64,000 nt of DNA from Ambrosia x helenae (taxonomy: Eukaryota > Streptophyta > Magnoliopsida > Asterales > Asteraceae), in contig CM061234.1 of the NCBI GenBank assembly GCA_030844895.1, positions 13,141,573 to 13,205,572 on the forward strand. The letters are read 5' to 3'. Under the pieces are notes generated by a model. It made no database searches, had not been told where the DNA came from, and saw only the letters and a list, made by a program, of their open reading frames with translations. The position numbers and the translations under genes are program-made. Of the stretch, positions 33,322 to 45,271 are shown in pieces (positions within the stretch are counted from its first letter, which is position 1; each line of letters begins with the position of its first letter).

Positions 33322-36300
33322 TGTCACACCCCGCCTAGGTGGAAACACGGGATGCAACCACGAAAGCCTTTCAAGCACAAGATTCGAGCAAACATTCATT
33401 TTTATTTTATAATAAAAGTACCAAACATGTTCAACAACAGCAACCATCCCAAGATACGGCTTAAAACCCAGCACGGGGTCAAAAGTTTTGAAAACACCAA
33501 AAGTGATAGTCGTAAATGAATGCCCAAACATACCCCAAGTTCCATCCATAGCTTTGTTACCTGAAAAACATGCATAAAAGCTTTGTCAACAAAATGTTGG
33601 TGAGTTCACAGGTTTTGGAAATAAACAAAAATGTAAAGCTTAATGAAATCCTTGAATGACCCATCATTGTCTAGCTAAGAGCAATGATGATAAACCATCA
33701 TGAGTCCATAACCAAACCTCGACGAGTGGTGCCTCGCACATCGCACAATAAAGGCAATGTATCATCATAAAAGAAATGCAAGCACTCTCAAATCGTTTAT
33801 ATCCGGTTAGAGCGACTAACCAAGAGTGGGGATGTCAACCCAATAGATCTATTCAAGCGTTTCTTGGCTAAATCCATAGCTAATGGTTACGCTAAACTAA
33901 TATACAAGGGCTTTGGTGAGTACTATAAACATATCGTCTCATGTACACCGGTCTGCTAGGAATTCATTCTAAAACTAGTAAACACTGCATGTTTTTCCTC
34001 AAAACATAAAACAGTAAAAAGGGGGCCATGAAGAACTCACCTCAAGTCCGTGTGTAGTCTAGCAAGAGTGTATATCCGACAACTTGATATCCCGACTTAT
34101 ACGTCCTATATATACACATGGGTACCTTAGATTCATATAAAAATGACCTATGGTACCCGTGGTTCACCCAATCTCTAGTGATAAGTTTGTTTAGTTATCC
34201 TTGGTGACATTTACGTTGCTCGAAAATAGTAGTTTTGATAGGAAAATAGATCTTGGTTCCTAACACATGTAATTAATTATAAAACATATTTTCTTTTTCG
34301 AAAATGTGTCATATTGTTCACAACTACACTTGGTCTTATATGTACACACAAGCATCACATATATGTGTATTTACACATACACGCACGTACATATATACAT
34401 ATATCTACATATGTATATTCCAACACATAACCATGGGTAGTCAAGTCCATGAGACTCACACTTGTACATACATACCTATATACATATCCATCTTGGTAGT
34501 CCATACACATTACTATCTATGTTTATGAGTTTGTTATACACATACATACACACTATATATATATATATATACACGCACACATACATATAATTACGCATAC
34601 ATAAATCTTGTCTACATAACTAAGAATAAAGTAGCACTAGCTTAGATCTCTTGCATGTCTATGCATATACACACGTGTACATGTATATATATATATACAC
34701 ACGTCATGCGCACATACATACACATATGTATGTATACCTACGCACGCATACACACATACACATATACATACGCACGCACATACACACATACTACACTTAT
34801 AGTGTTGATTTGTTAGGAAATATCAATGGTGAACCATGTAACAACTAATCAAGATAATGAAGCAAATGGTTTAAGGTTCATACCTCTTAGTGGATACAAG
34901 AAGGAATGCAAATCACTAGCTATCCTTAGTTGCTTCTATGGACTTGATGTGGGTGTGTGGGTGTGTGTGTCGCAACACAAGAGAGGGAAAGAGGGAGTAT
35001 GTGTGAGTTGTGGTGTGTGGTAATCCTAAACTCAAGTCTTCCTTATATAGTGGTGGAGATGGGAAAGGATTAGGATGGTGGTTAGTATTTTGGGAAAGTC
35101 AACTTTCATGAATCCTTGAGATTAAGAGAATCTTACTTCTTTGGTATCTAATCACTTGACTAAACACTAGCCAATAGGCATCATGAGATGTTTGGACAAC
35201 TTAGAAAGATTTGACCATTCTAATGGTCATGGGGCGGCTCACATATATCAAGGGAAAAGGGAAGATCAAGCTTGTTTAGGATAGAAATCTTATATGGGCT
35301 AGTGTAATTAGGGAATCTTACTAAAGATAGTAGGTGGCTTTGTGAGATTTGGTTGGATTAAAGGAACATTATCATGATATTAGGATGTGTAGGGATCTTG
35401 TGTGACAAAAGAGAGGGGGCAGCTCTTGATTCACGAGAGAGAGGGAGAAAGACGAGAGAGAGAGGTAGAGGAAAAGAGAAGGGTGGTTTCCTAAAGAAAT
35501 AGGTCAACGAGTATCAATCCAAGAGTCTTGCAAGATCCATTAGATTTGTCAACTAATCACATCTCATGATATGGACTAATAACAAGATAATGTTGAGTGA
35601 GAATCAAACAATGTGACAACAGAATAGATCATTCTAGGACTCTTGTTTAACATGTGTCAAATTAGTGTTTGACTTGATTAAAAAAAAAAAAAGAATTAGT
35701 GTAGGCAAGGGGGGGCGACGGCTTGTAAGAGACAAAGAGGGGAAAGAAGGTGTTGTTTAGGGTAGTGTATCTTCTCTAGTTCTTGGTGATTAAGGGATCT
35801 TCCTAGTTTTGGTATAATCTATGATGATGTTGGGAAGGTATGGGGCATGAAAGACTAATACTTTGATTAAACAAAGCTTAGGTCAAAGATCATGAAAAAG
35901 CAAAAGGAATATGTATGGGGAAGGGGGTTAGCGAAGGCTTGGGGCTCCCAAGAGGGGTCAACACATGCAAACTTGGCAAGTAATCTTTCATGGGTTTAAG
36001 TTTGTTCCTAAATCTAACCTTATTTGGTGTTTTGTTCTCTCTAGGTTAGAAAAGGTTGAGGGGATCTAAGTATGACTTAAACACATGGTTTATAAAAAGG
36101 TATGTGGTGGATGTGATGGTTCATTAAAGATGTCTTTGTGTCATATGTGGGGAACAAAAAGAACTTTATGGTGGTTTGGGTGTTTGGGCCGAAAAACAAA
36201 GGGAAAAGGAAAGAAATATGGTGGCTTGAGTTGGTGATTTATTTGGGTAAATAGGCTTTATGAATCCATGTGTTGATTAATTGTTTCATCATTTATAGTT

Positions 36301-36399
36301 AAGCATAAAAACATGACTAGATTGTTCATTTATAAAGGGACAAAATGTATGTAAGATCTTGTATTAAATGTGTCTTATACTTCCATGCATATGTCTACC

Positions 36400-36454
<55 letters not shown>

Positions 36455-36731
36455 GTTAGGAAAAAGACGAATTTTTATGCATGGGCTCTATCACATTCAT
36501 CAACATATTATTGAACAAATAAACATCTACACATGTTTTTAGAAAATAGTTTATACTTGTTATGACTTTTGTCACCAATGTTCATTGATATGGGTGAAAT
36601 TACTCTTGTTCGGGCCTTGCTAGACTTTCAGCGAGGGACTTATGCATAGAAAATGATGTAAATTATGCGTAGAAAGTTAAACGTCGACTAGAAAGTGTAC
36701 GGATTTTGACCTGGTAAAGTGGCGGGTGTCA
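33322..36731 (-). mobile_element. Tekay-like 3' LTR (3.4 kb)
   Basis: On plus it begins TGTCACACCCCGCC and ends GGCGGGTGTCA, matching inverted TG...CA ends. It lies directly downstream (minus sense) of the chromodomain and the purine tract at 36732-36743. It contains (AC/AT)-rich alternating purine-pyrimidine DNA at 34300-34800 and (AT)n(GT)n at 36401-36452. Long frames here are low-complexity artefacts. The left edge cuts the Tat-like RNase H. Confidence 0.75.
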
Positions 36732-38497
36732 CATTCTCCCCCCATTGAGGAAATTTCTTTTGTGAAATTTGACGTCGCTTATCTGATACCGGGAAATCCT
36801 TGAAGAGAGAGGGGTACGTTTGCTTCAATTGATCCTCGCGTTCCCAAGTGAACTCGGGTCCGCGTGGGGAATTCCACCGAACCTTAACGAGCTTAACTCG
36901 TCTACGTCTCAATTTCTGGACTTTCCTGTCCGTGACCTCGACCAGTTCCACAATAAAATGAATTTGGTCGTCGATCTGGATATCCTCTGGCGGAATGATC
37001 AATGACTCGTCTGATAAGCACTTTTTGAGGTTCGGCACATGGAACATGTCATGAATTCCGCTCAGCTCGTCGGGCAACTTAAGCTTGTACGCGACTGGGC
37101 CAACTCTTGCCAAGATGTCAAATGGACCAATGTATCTTGGACTCAGCTTGCCGCGTTTACCAAATCGGGGTACTCCTTTCCAAGGAGAAACTTTCGGTAG
37201 GACCTTGTCACCCACTTGAAATTCCTGAGGTTTCCTCCTCATATCAGCATAACTTTTCTGCCTATCCCGGGCAGCTTTCAATCAGCCCTTGATTTGAAAG
37301 ATTTTGTCGGTCGTCTCCTGGATGATCTCCGGGCCTGTCACTTGCTTGTCCCTAACTTCTGCGCAACACAACGGTGATCGGCACTTGCGTCCATAGAGAG
37401 CTTCAAACGTTGCGGCTTTGATGCTAGTGTAATAACTGCTGTTGTACGAGAATTCGATTAGAGGTAGGTGGACATCCCAATTACCTCCAAAGTCAATCAC
37501 ACATGCACGAAGCATATCCTCAAGTGGCTGGATTGTCCTTTCTCTCTGTCCGTCAGTCTGGGGATGGTAGGCAGTACTGATTTCCAATCGAGTACCAAGG
37601 GCTTCGTTCAGTGTCTGCCAAAACCTAGATGTAAACCAACTATCCCAATCTGAAATTATAGAAACTGGAATACCGTGTCTAGATACAATCTCCTTAATGT
37701 AGAGTTTTGCCAATTTATCCATTTCATACGTTTCCTTGATTGGCAAAAAGTGAGCAAACTTGGTCAGGCGATCCACAATTACCCAAATTGTGTCATGGCC
37801 GTTAGACGTTTTTGGCAGCTTAGTCACCAAATCCATCAAGATCTGCTCCCACTTCCACACGGGTATCTTAGGTTGCTGTAGCAAGCCGGAGGGTTTCTTG
37901 TACTCAGCTTTGACCTTAGAGCACGTGAGGCACTTTCCCACGTACATAGCAATATTGCCTTTAATGTTAGGCCACCAATATAGTTCCTTCAAGTCCTTGT
38001 ACATCTTATCGGCTCCTGGGTGAACCGAGTATCTTTACTTATAGGCCTTTTCGAGTACCAATTTCCTCAATCCACCAAACAATGGGACCCAAATCCTATT
38101 TGCGAAGTACATCGTTTCGTCGGTCCTGGGTTCCAGCAACCTAACCATGGCATGCAAAGCTTATTCCTTGACGTTGGCTTCCTTGAGAGGTTCCTGTTGG
38201 GCTTCACGAATGCGATCTGTGAGATTCGAATGGATCGTCAAGCCTAGTGCGTGAACACGTAGGGGTTTGATGCGTTCCTTTCGACTTAAGGCACCCGCTA
38301 CGACGTTTGCCTTTCCCGGGTGATACTTAATCTCGCAGTCGTAATCGTTCAGAAAGTCAACCCATCTTCTTTGCCTCATGTTCAAATCCTTCTGATTGAA
38401 GATGTGTTGCAAGCTTTTGAGGTCTGTGAAGACAGTACACTTGGTTCCATACAAGTAATGTCTCCAAATCTTGAGTGCATCAAGTACCTTCGGCAGT
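36732..38497 (-). pseudogene. Tekay-like RNase H-integrase-chromodomain, truncated and mutated
   Basis: Reading down from 38497: RNase H end (FTDLKSLQHIFNQKDLNMRQ, HPGKANVVAGALSRKE), integrase (CLTCSKVKAEYKKPSGLL; DDE core Asp in MDLVTKLP, Asp in ISDWDSWFT, Glu in QRERTIQPLEDML), then the C-terminal region GDKVLPKVSPWKG and a chromodomain-like VKVRWNSPRGPEFTWERE near 36850. In-frame stops lie near 38034 and 37282, with a frame break between RNase H and integrase. RT, protease and gag are gone. The chromodomain integrase marks a chromovirus, and the WERE ending suits the Tekay clade. Confidence 0.88.
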
Positions 38498-39630
38498 AAG
38501 TTAACTCAAGATTTGGGTCTGTCTTATAATGTATGATGTGTGTTTTTTCTGCACACATGGAGTCTGTCTTATAGGCCATTCAACTTCGTGATTAATCTCA
38601 ATTAATCACTATCGTTAGGCCATTAAACGCTGCTAATGACCAGGAGTTGAAACGCTAGAAAGTGTCACGCGGACCCTGGTTTTTCGAGTTGTATTCGTGT
38701 CCGCAGGTCGTGCGAGCGTCGCGTTGGTTCAAGAATTTTCTCGAGCCAGGACCCATTTTTGCACCACCCCCCCTCCCTGCGCGCGGGTAGGTGCCAGAGT
38801 ATAATGTGACTTAACATTTTAATTCTTCCCATCAAGTTTCATCTTACAAACTCACATTCACTTATAAAATTTCCAACAGGTCTTTGGCACGTATGATTTG
38901 TTAATTAAATTGCATAGGTTATTATTAAAAAACCTGTTTCTTCTTACCACTTGAATTAAAACCGTTAACAAAGTCATGTCTATGTGGTATCTTACTAATT
39001 GAAACGAGTTTGGATGAATCATTGAATCGAAAGTCCGAAAGGGGTTGCTTCTTTCTTATAATTGTTTACAAATCACAATCAAAATTGTTTTCTTTAGAAA
39101 TCAAATCAATCAAAAAATCAAATCAATTCATATTTAGTTATGTATGTTTTAAAAGCTATAACTTTCCACCAATTCCCCGTGAAGACGACCTTACTTTCCA
39201 CGAACTGCTTAATCTTTTCTTTTGACCGGCTAAATGATATCGATCAGTTTATAATGTGTGTAATTATCAGGTATAGAGTGCGTAATTATCAAATATAATG
39301 TGCTTCATTATGTTTTTAACGTGCGTAATTATTTAGGTGTGTGATAACATGCTCTAATCACTTTGTAGCCTTTGTATGTTAACTTTTCTCAGTTTACTAA
39401 TTGACTTTTTAATTATTTCTAAATTCTAATATTTATCTATGCCGAATACAATTAACAATTTACACACTATTAAATTGGACCTTTTGGACAGAGTGCAAAC
39501 TAATCATGGGTTTTCGTTCGCTTTATGGGCCTAAGAAACGTATCACTCAATTGATAAACAAATGTCTTGAACCCATGAAGCAAAATCAACCATTTTCTAT
39601 TACCAAATATACAAGTTCTCGTCTATAAGA
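38498..39630. other. Unassigned region
   Basis: The perfect hairpin arms GTGATTAA/TTAATCAC lie at 38589-38610. AGTCTGTCTTATA recurs at 38516 and 38561. There is a GC-rich patch at 38660-38790. CGTAATTATC-type repeats lie at 39250-39340. No gene is supported. Confidence 0.4.
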
Positions 39631-41232
39631 CTAGTGGTAATGCCCGCGCGTTGCAGCGGGTTCGTTACGCGACGAAAATATAGTCAGTATCTTTTTTCGG
39701 TACCAGAAATTTCTATGAAGTGACATCTAAAATTCCCGATATTCAAACGTGTTAACGTGTTTTCAAAGATTAAAAGACCGAAAAGATTGATCTAATGTTT
39801 TGTTATTTACCTCTATGTGTAAAATATCTTTCAATGGCCTATTAGCAAAATAGGCATATAAAGCTCTTAGAACAGCCTGCAATGCACAAATCCATTAAAC
39901 CCATGTTTGCATTGCACAAATCTTTCAATGGATGAGTTGGATAACAGGTAATTTACATACGGTTTGGGTCATGCCCACCAAAAATAATGTTCATTTGTTT
40001 TAAAAATGTTAATAAAAAACTAATGCCCTAAATATTATTCAAAAGCTATATTGATACATAAACGTATTAAAATACACTTTACAAACACGTTTAACCCGTT
40101 TTATTTTTAGTTTTTTTTACCCATTTGTAGAGGTAAAATTTTGTGGTTGCCTTGTCTTACCTGGTGAGATACGACTACAACAGGCACACGTTGTCGTTCT
40201 AACTCAATAATAACCGGCTCCAACCTATTATATACACAACTGCAAACTTTTGACGTTGCTTAAAATACCAAAACTTTAATTATTTACTTTCTATATTTTC
40301 AACAGAGATTTTTCCTTGTATTTGAATTCAGTACCTTTGTATCACATCGAGATACGACTCTCCACGAGTATATCGATACCTGAGTTTGTCTTTCTTCCTT
40401 GACCTTTAAAAAAAAGACCATTGAATGGAAAGGTATAAAATTACAAAAAAAAAACAAAAAAAAAATCGAATATTTCATATTTAACATACTCGTATTCTTC
40501 AGGCATGTTCTTCTTTATTTCTTCATACGTCATACCGTCTTATACACCAGCATTTATCTCATCAAGTGCACGTCATTGTATCTATAACGTAAAGAAAGTA
40601 CACAAATTTTACAAATGATAAGTGATCAAAGAAGCAATTTATGTGACATGTAAAACTAACCTTGGGGAATCCAGCAATTTGATTTGCAGTCCAAATTGTT
40701 CGTTGCAATGTGCTTGTCCAAATCTAGGTGCATAAATAAAAAAACAATATAAAACATTGCAAACTTTGTGCAACAAACAAAGAAAATGCAAATAGTAAAA
40801 TAAGTAATAGTTCTACACAAGCAATTTTTTGAAGGCAAGATAGTTCATGTAGGCCTTGAATTGAATGTTAAAAGAAGAGGACTTGAATTTCACAATCAAT
40901 CTCATTCAATTTGATCCTTAGGGTTATGGAATTTGAAGGGACAAGAGGTTAATGATCTATATTGATGAAGGAAGAAGGCAAACAATTGAAGGGCATAGAT
41001 GGAAGAAGGAGGGTAGTATTGTAAAAGTCTTTTGATATTGTAAAGGAGAAGGTGGATGAAATGCCTATATTACCCTCTTAAGTGTCTTAATTGTCCCAAT
41101 TATGCCTATAATACCCTTAAATTTTTTGCTTAAATATGTTGTAGATGTTGCTTGTTAAGTTGTATGGAAATGCAAATTAAAATTACCTTGTTGTACATCA
41201 CTCCTCCTTTATAATGTATTATAGATTATAGA
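39631..41232 (-). mobile_element. Non-autonomous Helitron B carrying an F2KP gene fragment
   Basis: The minus-strand 3' end is hairpin CCCGCTGCAACGCGCGGG, then eight bases, CTAG and T, the same as Helitron A. The 5' end TCTATAATCTATAATACA lies at 41232 (alternative 41225), between A and T. Its 5' 200 bp align with the 5' end of Helitron A (10750-10949). The central part is a spliced-gene fragment in the element's own orientation. Confidence 0.82.
39811..40723 (-). pseudogene. F2KP: Captured fragment of F2KP (6-phosphofructo-2-kinase/fructose-2,6-bisphosphatase)
   Basis: Five exons keep GT-AG borders and exact phases: 40723-40661 (IWTSTLQRTIWTANQIAGFP plus K), 40581-40490 (RALDEINAGV, stop, DGMTYEEIKKNMPEEYE), 40403-40335 (SRKKDKLRYRYTRGESYLDV), 40224-40161 (RLEPVIIELERQRVPVVVVS then HQ) and 39876-39811 (AVLRALYAYFANRPLKDILH). 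They match the phosphatase half of plant F2KP, a cytosolic enzyme that sets fructose-2,6-bisphosphate levels. The exons keep the catalytic Glu (DEINAG) and the second catalytic His (SHQ); the RHG motif, the kinase domain and the final exon are missing. Two nonsense codons in the second exon (TGA for Trp, TAA for Tyr or Cys) make it non-functional. Recognition rests on memory of the family. Confidence 0.88.
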
Positions 41233-43099
41233 TAATACGTTTAGTATTTTATTTTTTTTAAAATAATCTTTTAGCCTGAACAGAGAAACTTATGTAAACA
41301 TTACTTGTTACAAACGGGTGGTAAAATACATTTTTTTATCTTTAACAAAAACGGTTGAGTAATTATTTTTTCTATAAGACGTTGCGCCCTTTACAATCAT
41401 CATATGAATCAATTTATCATTTTTTTTTCTCTAACTCTGATCCCTCATCTCCACTCCTCTGGTCTTCGCCCCACCTAAGCAATTAGCATCGTTGTCACCC
41501 CACCCTTTGCACCACCATTAGCTATGTTGTAGAATTGACGTCGCCCCTATTTCTCTTTGCACCCTTGTTGCTCTCTCCCGTTGATGCACCTCTAGACTTA
41601 GTTGTGATTTTTCTTGTTTAAGTCTTGTCGATGTATTATGTCGAGAAAATTTATTTCTTGTAATCAAAAAATTTTGCTCATTAAAATTGCATTGGTGCAC
41701 TCGGAATAGAAGTGATGAAACTGGGCTCATGAGCTTGGTCTTACTTCACTGTCAAGAAATGAAAGAAGACTTCCATCTCCAAGTTTAACTCAGACGTAGC
41801 TCCCATTAAATAATCTGAAGTTAAGTGAATTAGATCTTACGGAGCCTGCTCATGTATGTATAAATTAATCAACAAAATCTTTGTACTAAACTATTTGGCA
41901 TCGTCTTTTTGTATCACTATACAAATGAACTCAAAAATCGGATTAACCTAAACAAACGTTTTTTAACAACGAGATCTATTATCGCTTTTTGCATGTCCTC
42001 GAAAATTTAAAGTAGGCGCAAATTCTCCCAATTTGTCGATAGGTTTTTTAAACTAGTGGAAACTCGATTTTGAACAGGTCAAACCTGACCTAAATCGCCC
42101 CACACGCATGGTTTGTCCTTTAGCTGCTTTGCAAATGTAGCACCACTTACTATGACTGTTATGGTTAAAGGAAGTATTGGAAAAAGGTTGAGACAGATTT
42201 AACCCAAACCGAATCGGTTAAGACACAGTTTCAAACCGATTAAACCTAATCTGTTCCCCCTCAAAAACTGGTTTGGGCAAAAACACCCTGTTTGGACATC
42301 TTTGACCCGACCCAACCCAAAGCAATTGAGGCCCAGAACCTGATTTGTGCACCTTTATTTTGATTTAAAAGAAAACAAAATAAGGCCTATAAGCCCATGG
42401 TCTTCAAATAAGGGAAAAGAAACGTAAAGCTTAGTTTGGGGAGTCTTTTTTTTTTTAAACATTTTTGCTGACACCACTATATTCTCTCATGAAGACATTT
42501 TCTTTAATGTAACTTTCATACCTCATAAATACATTTTTTTCAAAATTATTTGAAGTTTATATTTGCATATTCATTAATATGGGATGACAATTTACTAGGT
42601 ATTTATTATTCCATATGTAGAATTTTAGATGAAAATTATTTGGATAACCTAGAAATAATATTCATCGACCGTGACCTTATTTACTTATTTAACTAAACAA
42701 ACATAAAACCCCAACGCTTCTTGCCTTATTTTGCTTAAACTAGGTGTTTTCTGAGTTGCGCGTTGCGCAACCTTTGAGCAGGTGTATGACCAAACAGAAG
42801 AAGTTAAAAGTTACGTGTCATACGGATGCGAAAACAGTTATATATCAGATAATTTACTTGCAATGCAAGAATTTACTTGCGGTGCTTGCATCTGCCTACT
42901 CTTCTAGAGGTTTGCAAAAGTGGCATAAACACAACGCACGTGGCGCAAAAGTTTGAAACAGATACAAAACACGATGTAAACACATAAGGCGACTAACATG
43001 TAGTTAGAATAAAAGCTGCAAAAGTTAGGCAATGTTGTTTCTTGTTGTCTGCACACACTTTAACTCTAATAGTAAGAATCGGGTTTCATACCTCATGCA
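41233..43099. other. Unassigned region
   Basis: AT-rich. Around 42170-42330 there is a patch of AACCGATT/AATCGGTT and GACCCGACCCAACCC motifs that may be a hAT remnant, but no ends were found. No gene is supported. Confidence 0.35.
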
Positions 43100-44980
43100 A
43101 TCTATATGTGCACTTTCCATTTTAACACAGTATTTAAGTAAATTCAAATATAGAATAAACTATACTATGACATAATTCAGAAAGTAAAACATGACAGTTG
43201 TGTTTGAAAGTTGTTAGAAATATGAATCATCTAAAGATTAATAATAAACTATTTGAATAACAGGTTGTATAAACAATAGTTTTATAACATTTAATGCGAT
43301 ACGGAAACCAAGACCAATAAGCGTTCAGGCATCTACGCGCTTGATTCACTTAGGCACCTACTTGGTTAGATGTATAGGAGCTTAGTCGCGTAGGTACATA
43401 GGCGCCTATTCGCTTACGTGCTAAGGTGTATTATTTGTTTATGCGACTAAGCATTTTAGGCGCTTAGGCGCGTAATTCATTTAGGTACATATTCGAAAAA
43501 AGACCCCACAGCTGGAAATGTATTTAAATCGAATGCAAAACCGACATAAATAGAAGGTAGTAAATTTATGCTAAAGCTGTATGAATTTTATAACAGTTAA
43601 TGGGATATGGAAACCAAGATAAATAACCGTTTAGGTGTCTAGGCATTTGATTTATCTCATTGGCGCGTGATTCATTTAGGCGGCCTAGAAAACTTACATA
43701 AACAGAAGGTACAAACTGAATAAACAGTTGATTATGATGCTGATAGTTGCAGCTTGCAATGCTGTTGTTCGCAGCCTGCATTGTTGGCAGCTACTCGGTT
43801 AGACGCATAGGCGCTTAGTTGCCCTATTAGCTTAGGCGTTTAGGCGCTAAGGTGTATGACTTGTTTTTGCGACTAAACAGCTGGAAATGTATTTAAATCG
43901 ATAGCAAAAGCGACATAAACAAAAGATAACAACTTTATGGTTTAAATTGAATACAAAACCGACATCTATGCGCCTATTTGTTTAAGCAATTTAAATAAGT
44001 GACAGTTTTGCATTTAGTTTTGCACAAATGGAAATGTAAAAAAATGCAAAACTGACATCTATGCAACCATCAACAAAAGATAAATCACATCTCGTTTAAC
44101 CGCCCTAAGCCAACCAGAACGGAAAAGAAAAGTTCTATTCGCTAAAGAACCTGACATCTATGCGCCTACTCGCTTAAGCGTTTAGGCGCTAAGGTATATG
44201 ATTTGTTTACACGACTAAGCGTTTAGGCGCTTACTCGTTTATGCGTTTAGGTGTTAAAGCGTGTGGTTCGCTTAGGCGTTTATGCGCCAACCGGTAAAAA
44301 ACAACTGATAAGTACCAGCAACTTTTCACATAATCAAGAAAGTATGACAATTAGAAAATCAATTATAAAAAAAAGTGTTATTTCAGAAAGTAAAACAGAA
44401 CAGTGGTATTGTAACTTGTTAAAAACCTGAATCATGTAAAGATTGATAATAAACTGTTCGAATAACAAATAAGCGTTTAGGCGCCTAGGTGCTTGATTGA
44501 CTTAGGCGCCTACTTGGTTAGACGCATAGGCGCTTAGTCGCGTAGGCGCATAAGCCCCTATTTGCTTAGGCGTTTAGGCGCTAAGGTGTATGACTTGATT
44601 TTGCGACAAAGCGGCTGGAAATGTATTTAAATCGATAGCAAAAACGACATAGACAGAAGATAGTAACTTTATGGTAAACCTGTATGAATTTTATAACAGT
44701 TAATGGGAAATCTAGGCACCTAGTCGCTTAGACGCATACGTTGGCGCGTCATTCACTTACGCGCCTTGTCGGTAAAATACAAAGTAGATAGAAATTTATT
44801 TAAATAGAATGCAAAATCGACATCTATGCGCCTATTTGTTTAAGCAATTTAAATAAATGACAGTATTGCATTCGGTTTTGCACAGATGGAAATGTAAATT
44901 GAATGCGAAACTGACATCTATGCAACCATAAACAGAAGATAACCTAAAAATCACATCTCCTAATTTTTTAGAAAAAAAAT
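43100..44980. repeat. Higher-order repeat with GCGCCTA/TAGGCGC clusters
   Basis: Blocks of TTAGGCGCCTA-like motifs occur at 43310-43480, 43620-43690, 43790-43850, 44155-44300, 44460-44590 and 44705-44765. They alternate with a conserved spacer (GCTGGAAATGTATTTAAATC followed by GAATGC or GATAGC). The order 43120-44040 recurs at 44350-44930, so a unit of about 0.75-1.2 kb has duplicated with internal shuffling. No ORF fits. Confidence 0.8.
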
Positions 44981-45047
44981 GACGAACAACCAATAAACAG
45001 TAGTTAGTTATCATTTCTGTTATCAGTTCGAAAGACAGACAACTAAC

Positions 45048-45080
45048 CTGCATCCAGTATACGCCAATACTCCGCAAAGC
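45048..45080 (-). other. Possible exon (11 codons)
   Basis: AG-bounded and followed by GTTAGT on the minus strand, encoding ALRSIGVYWMQ in phase 0. It pairs in phase with the candidate exon at 47790-47829. I do not recognise the gene. Confidence 0.35.
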
Positions 45081-45225
45081 CTGCACTTAAACAAACAAAA
45101 AAACATACATAGAAATTAGAATTTAGAAATCGGGACAAACAGCAATTTTTACAAAAACTCTTATAAAAACAACAACCAATTTTTATTATAATGCAACCAC
45201 AACATACAATATGACACACAAATCA

Positions 45226-45270
<45 letters not shown>
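45226..45270. repeat. Poly(A) run of about 44
   Basis: Uninterrupted A-run. It may be a retroposon tail, but no body was identified to its left. Confidence 0.9.

Positions 45271-45271
<1 letters not shown>

Noticed and set aside
34304..34848. His/Tyr/Ile-rich frames
   Set aside because: Read from alternating (AC/AT) repeats within the Tekay-like LTR.
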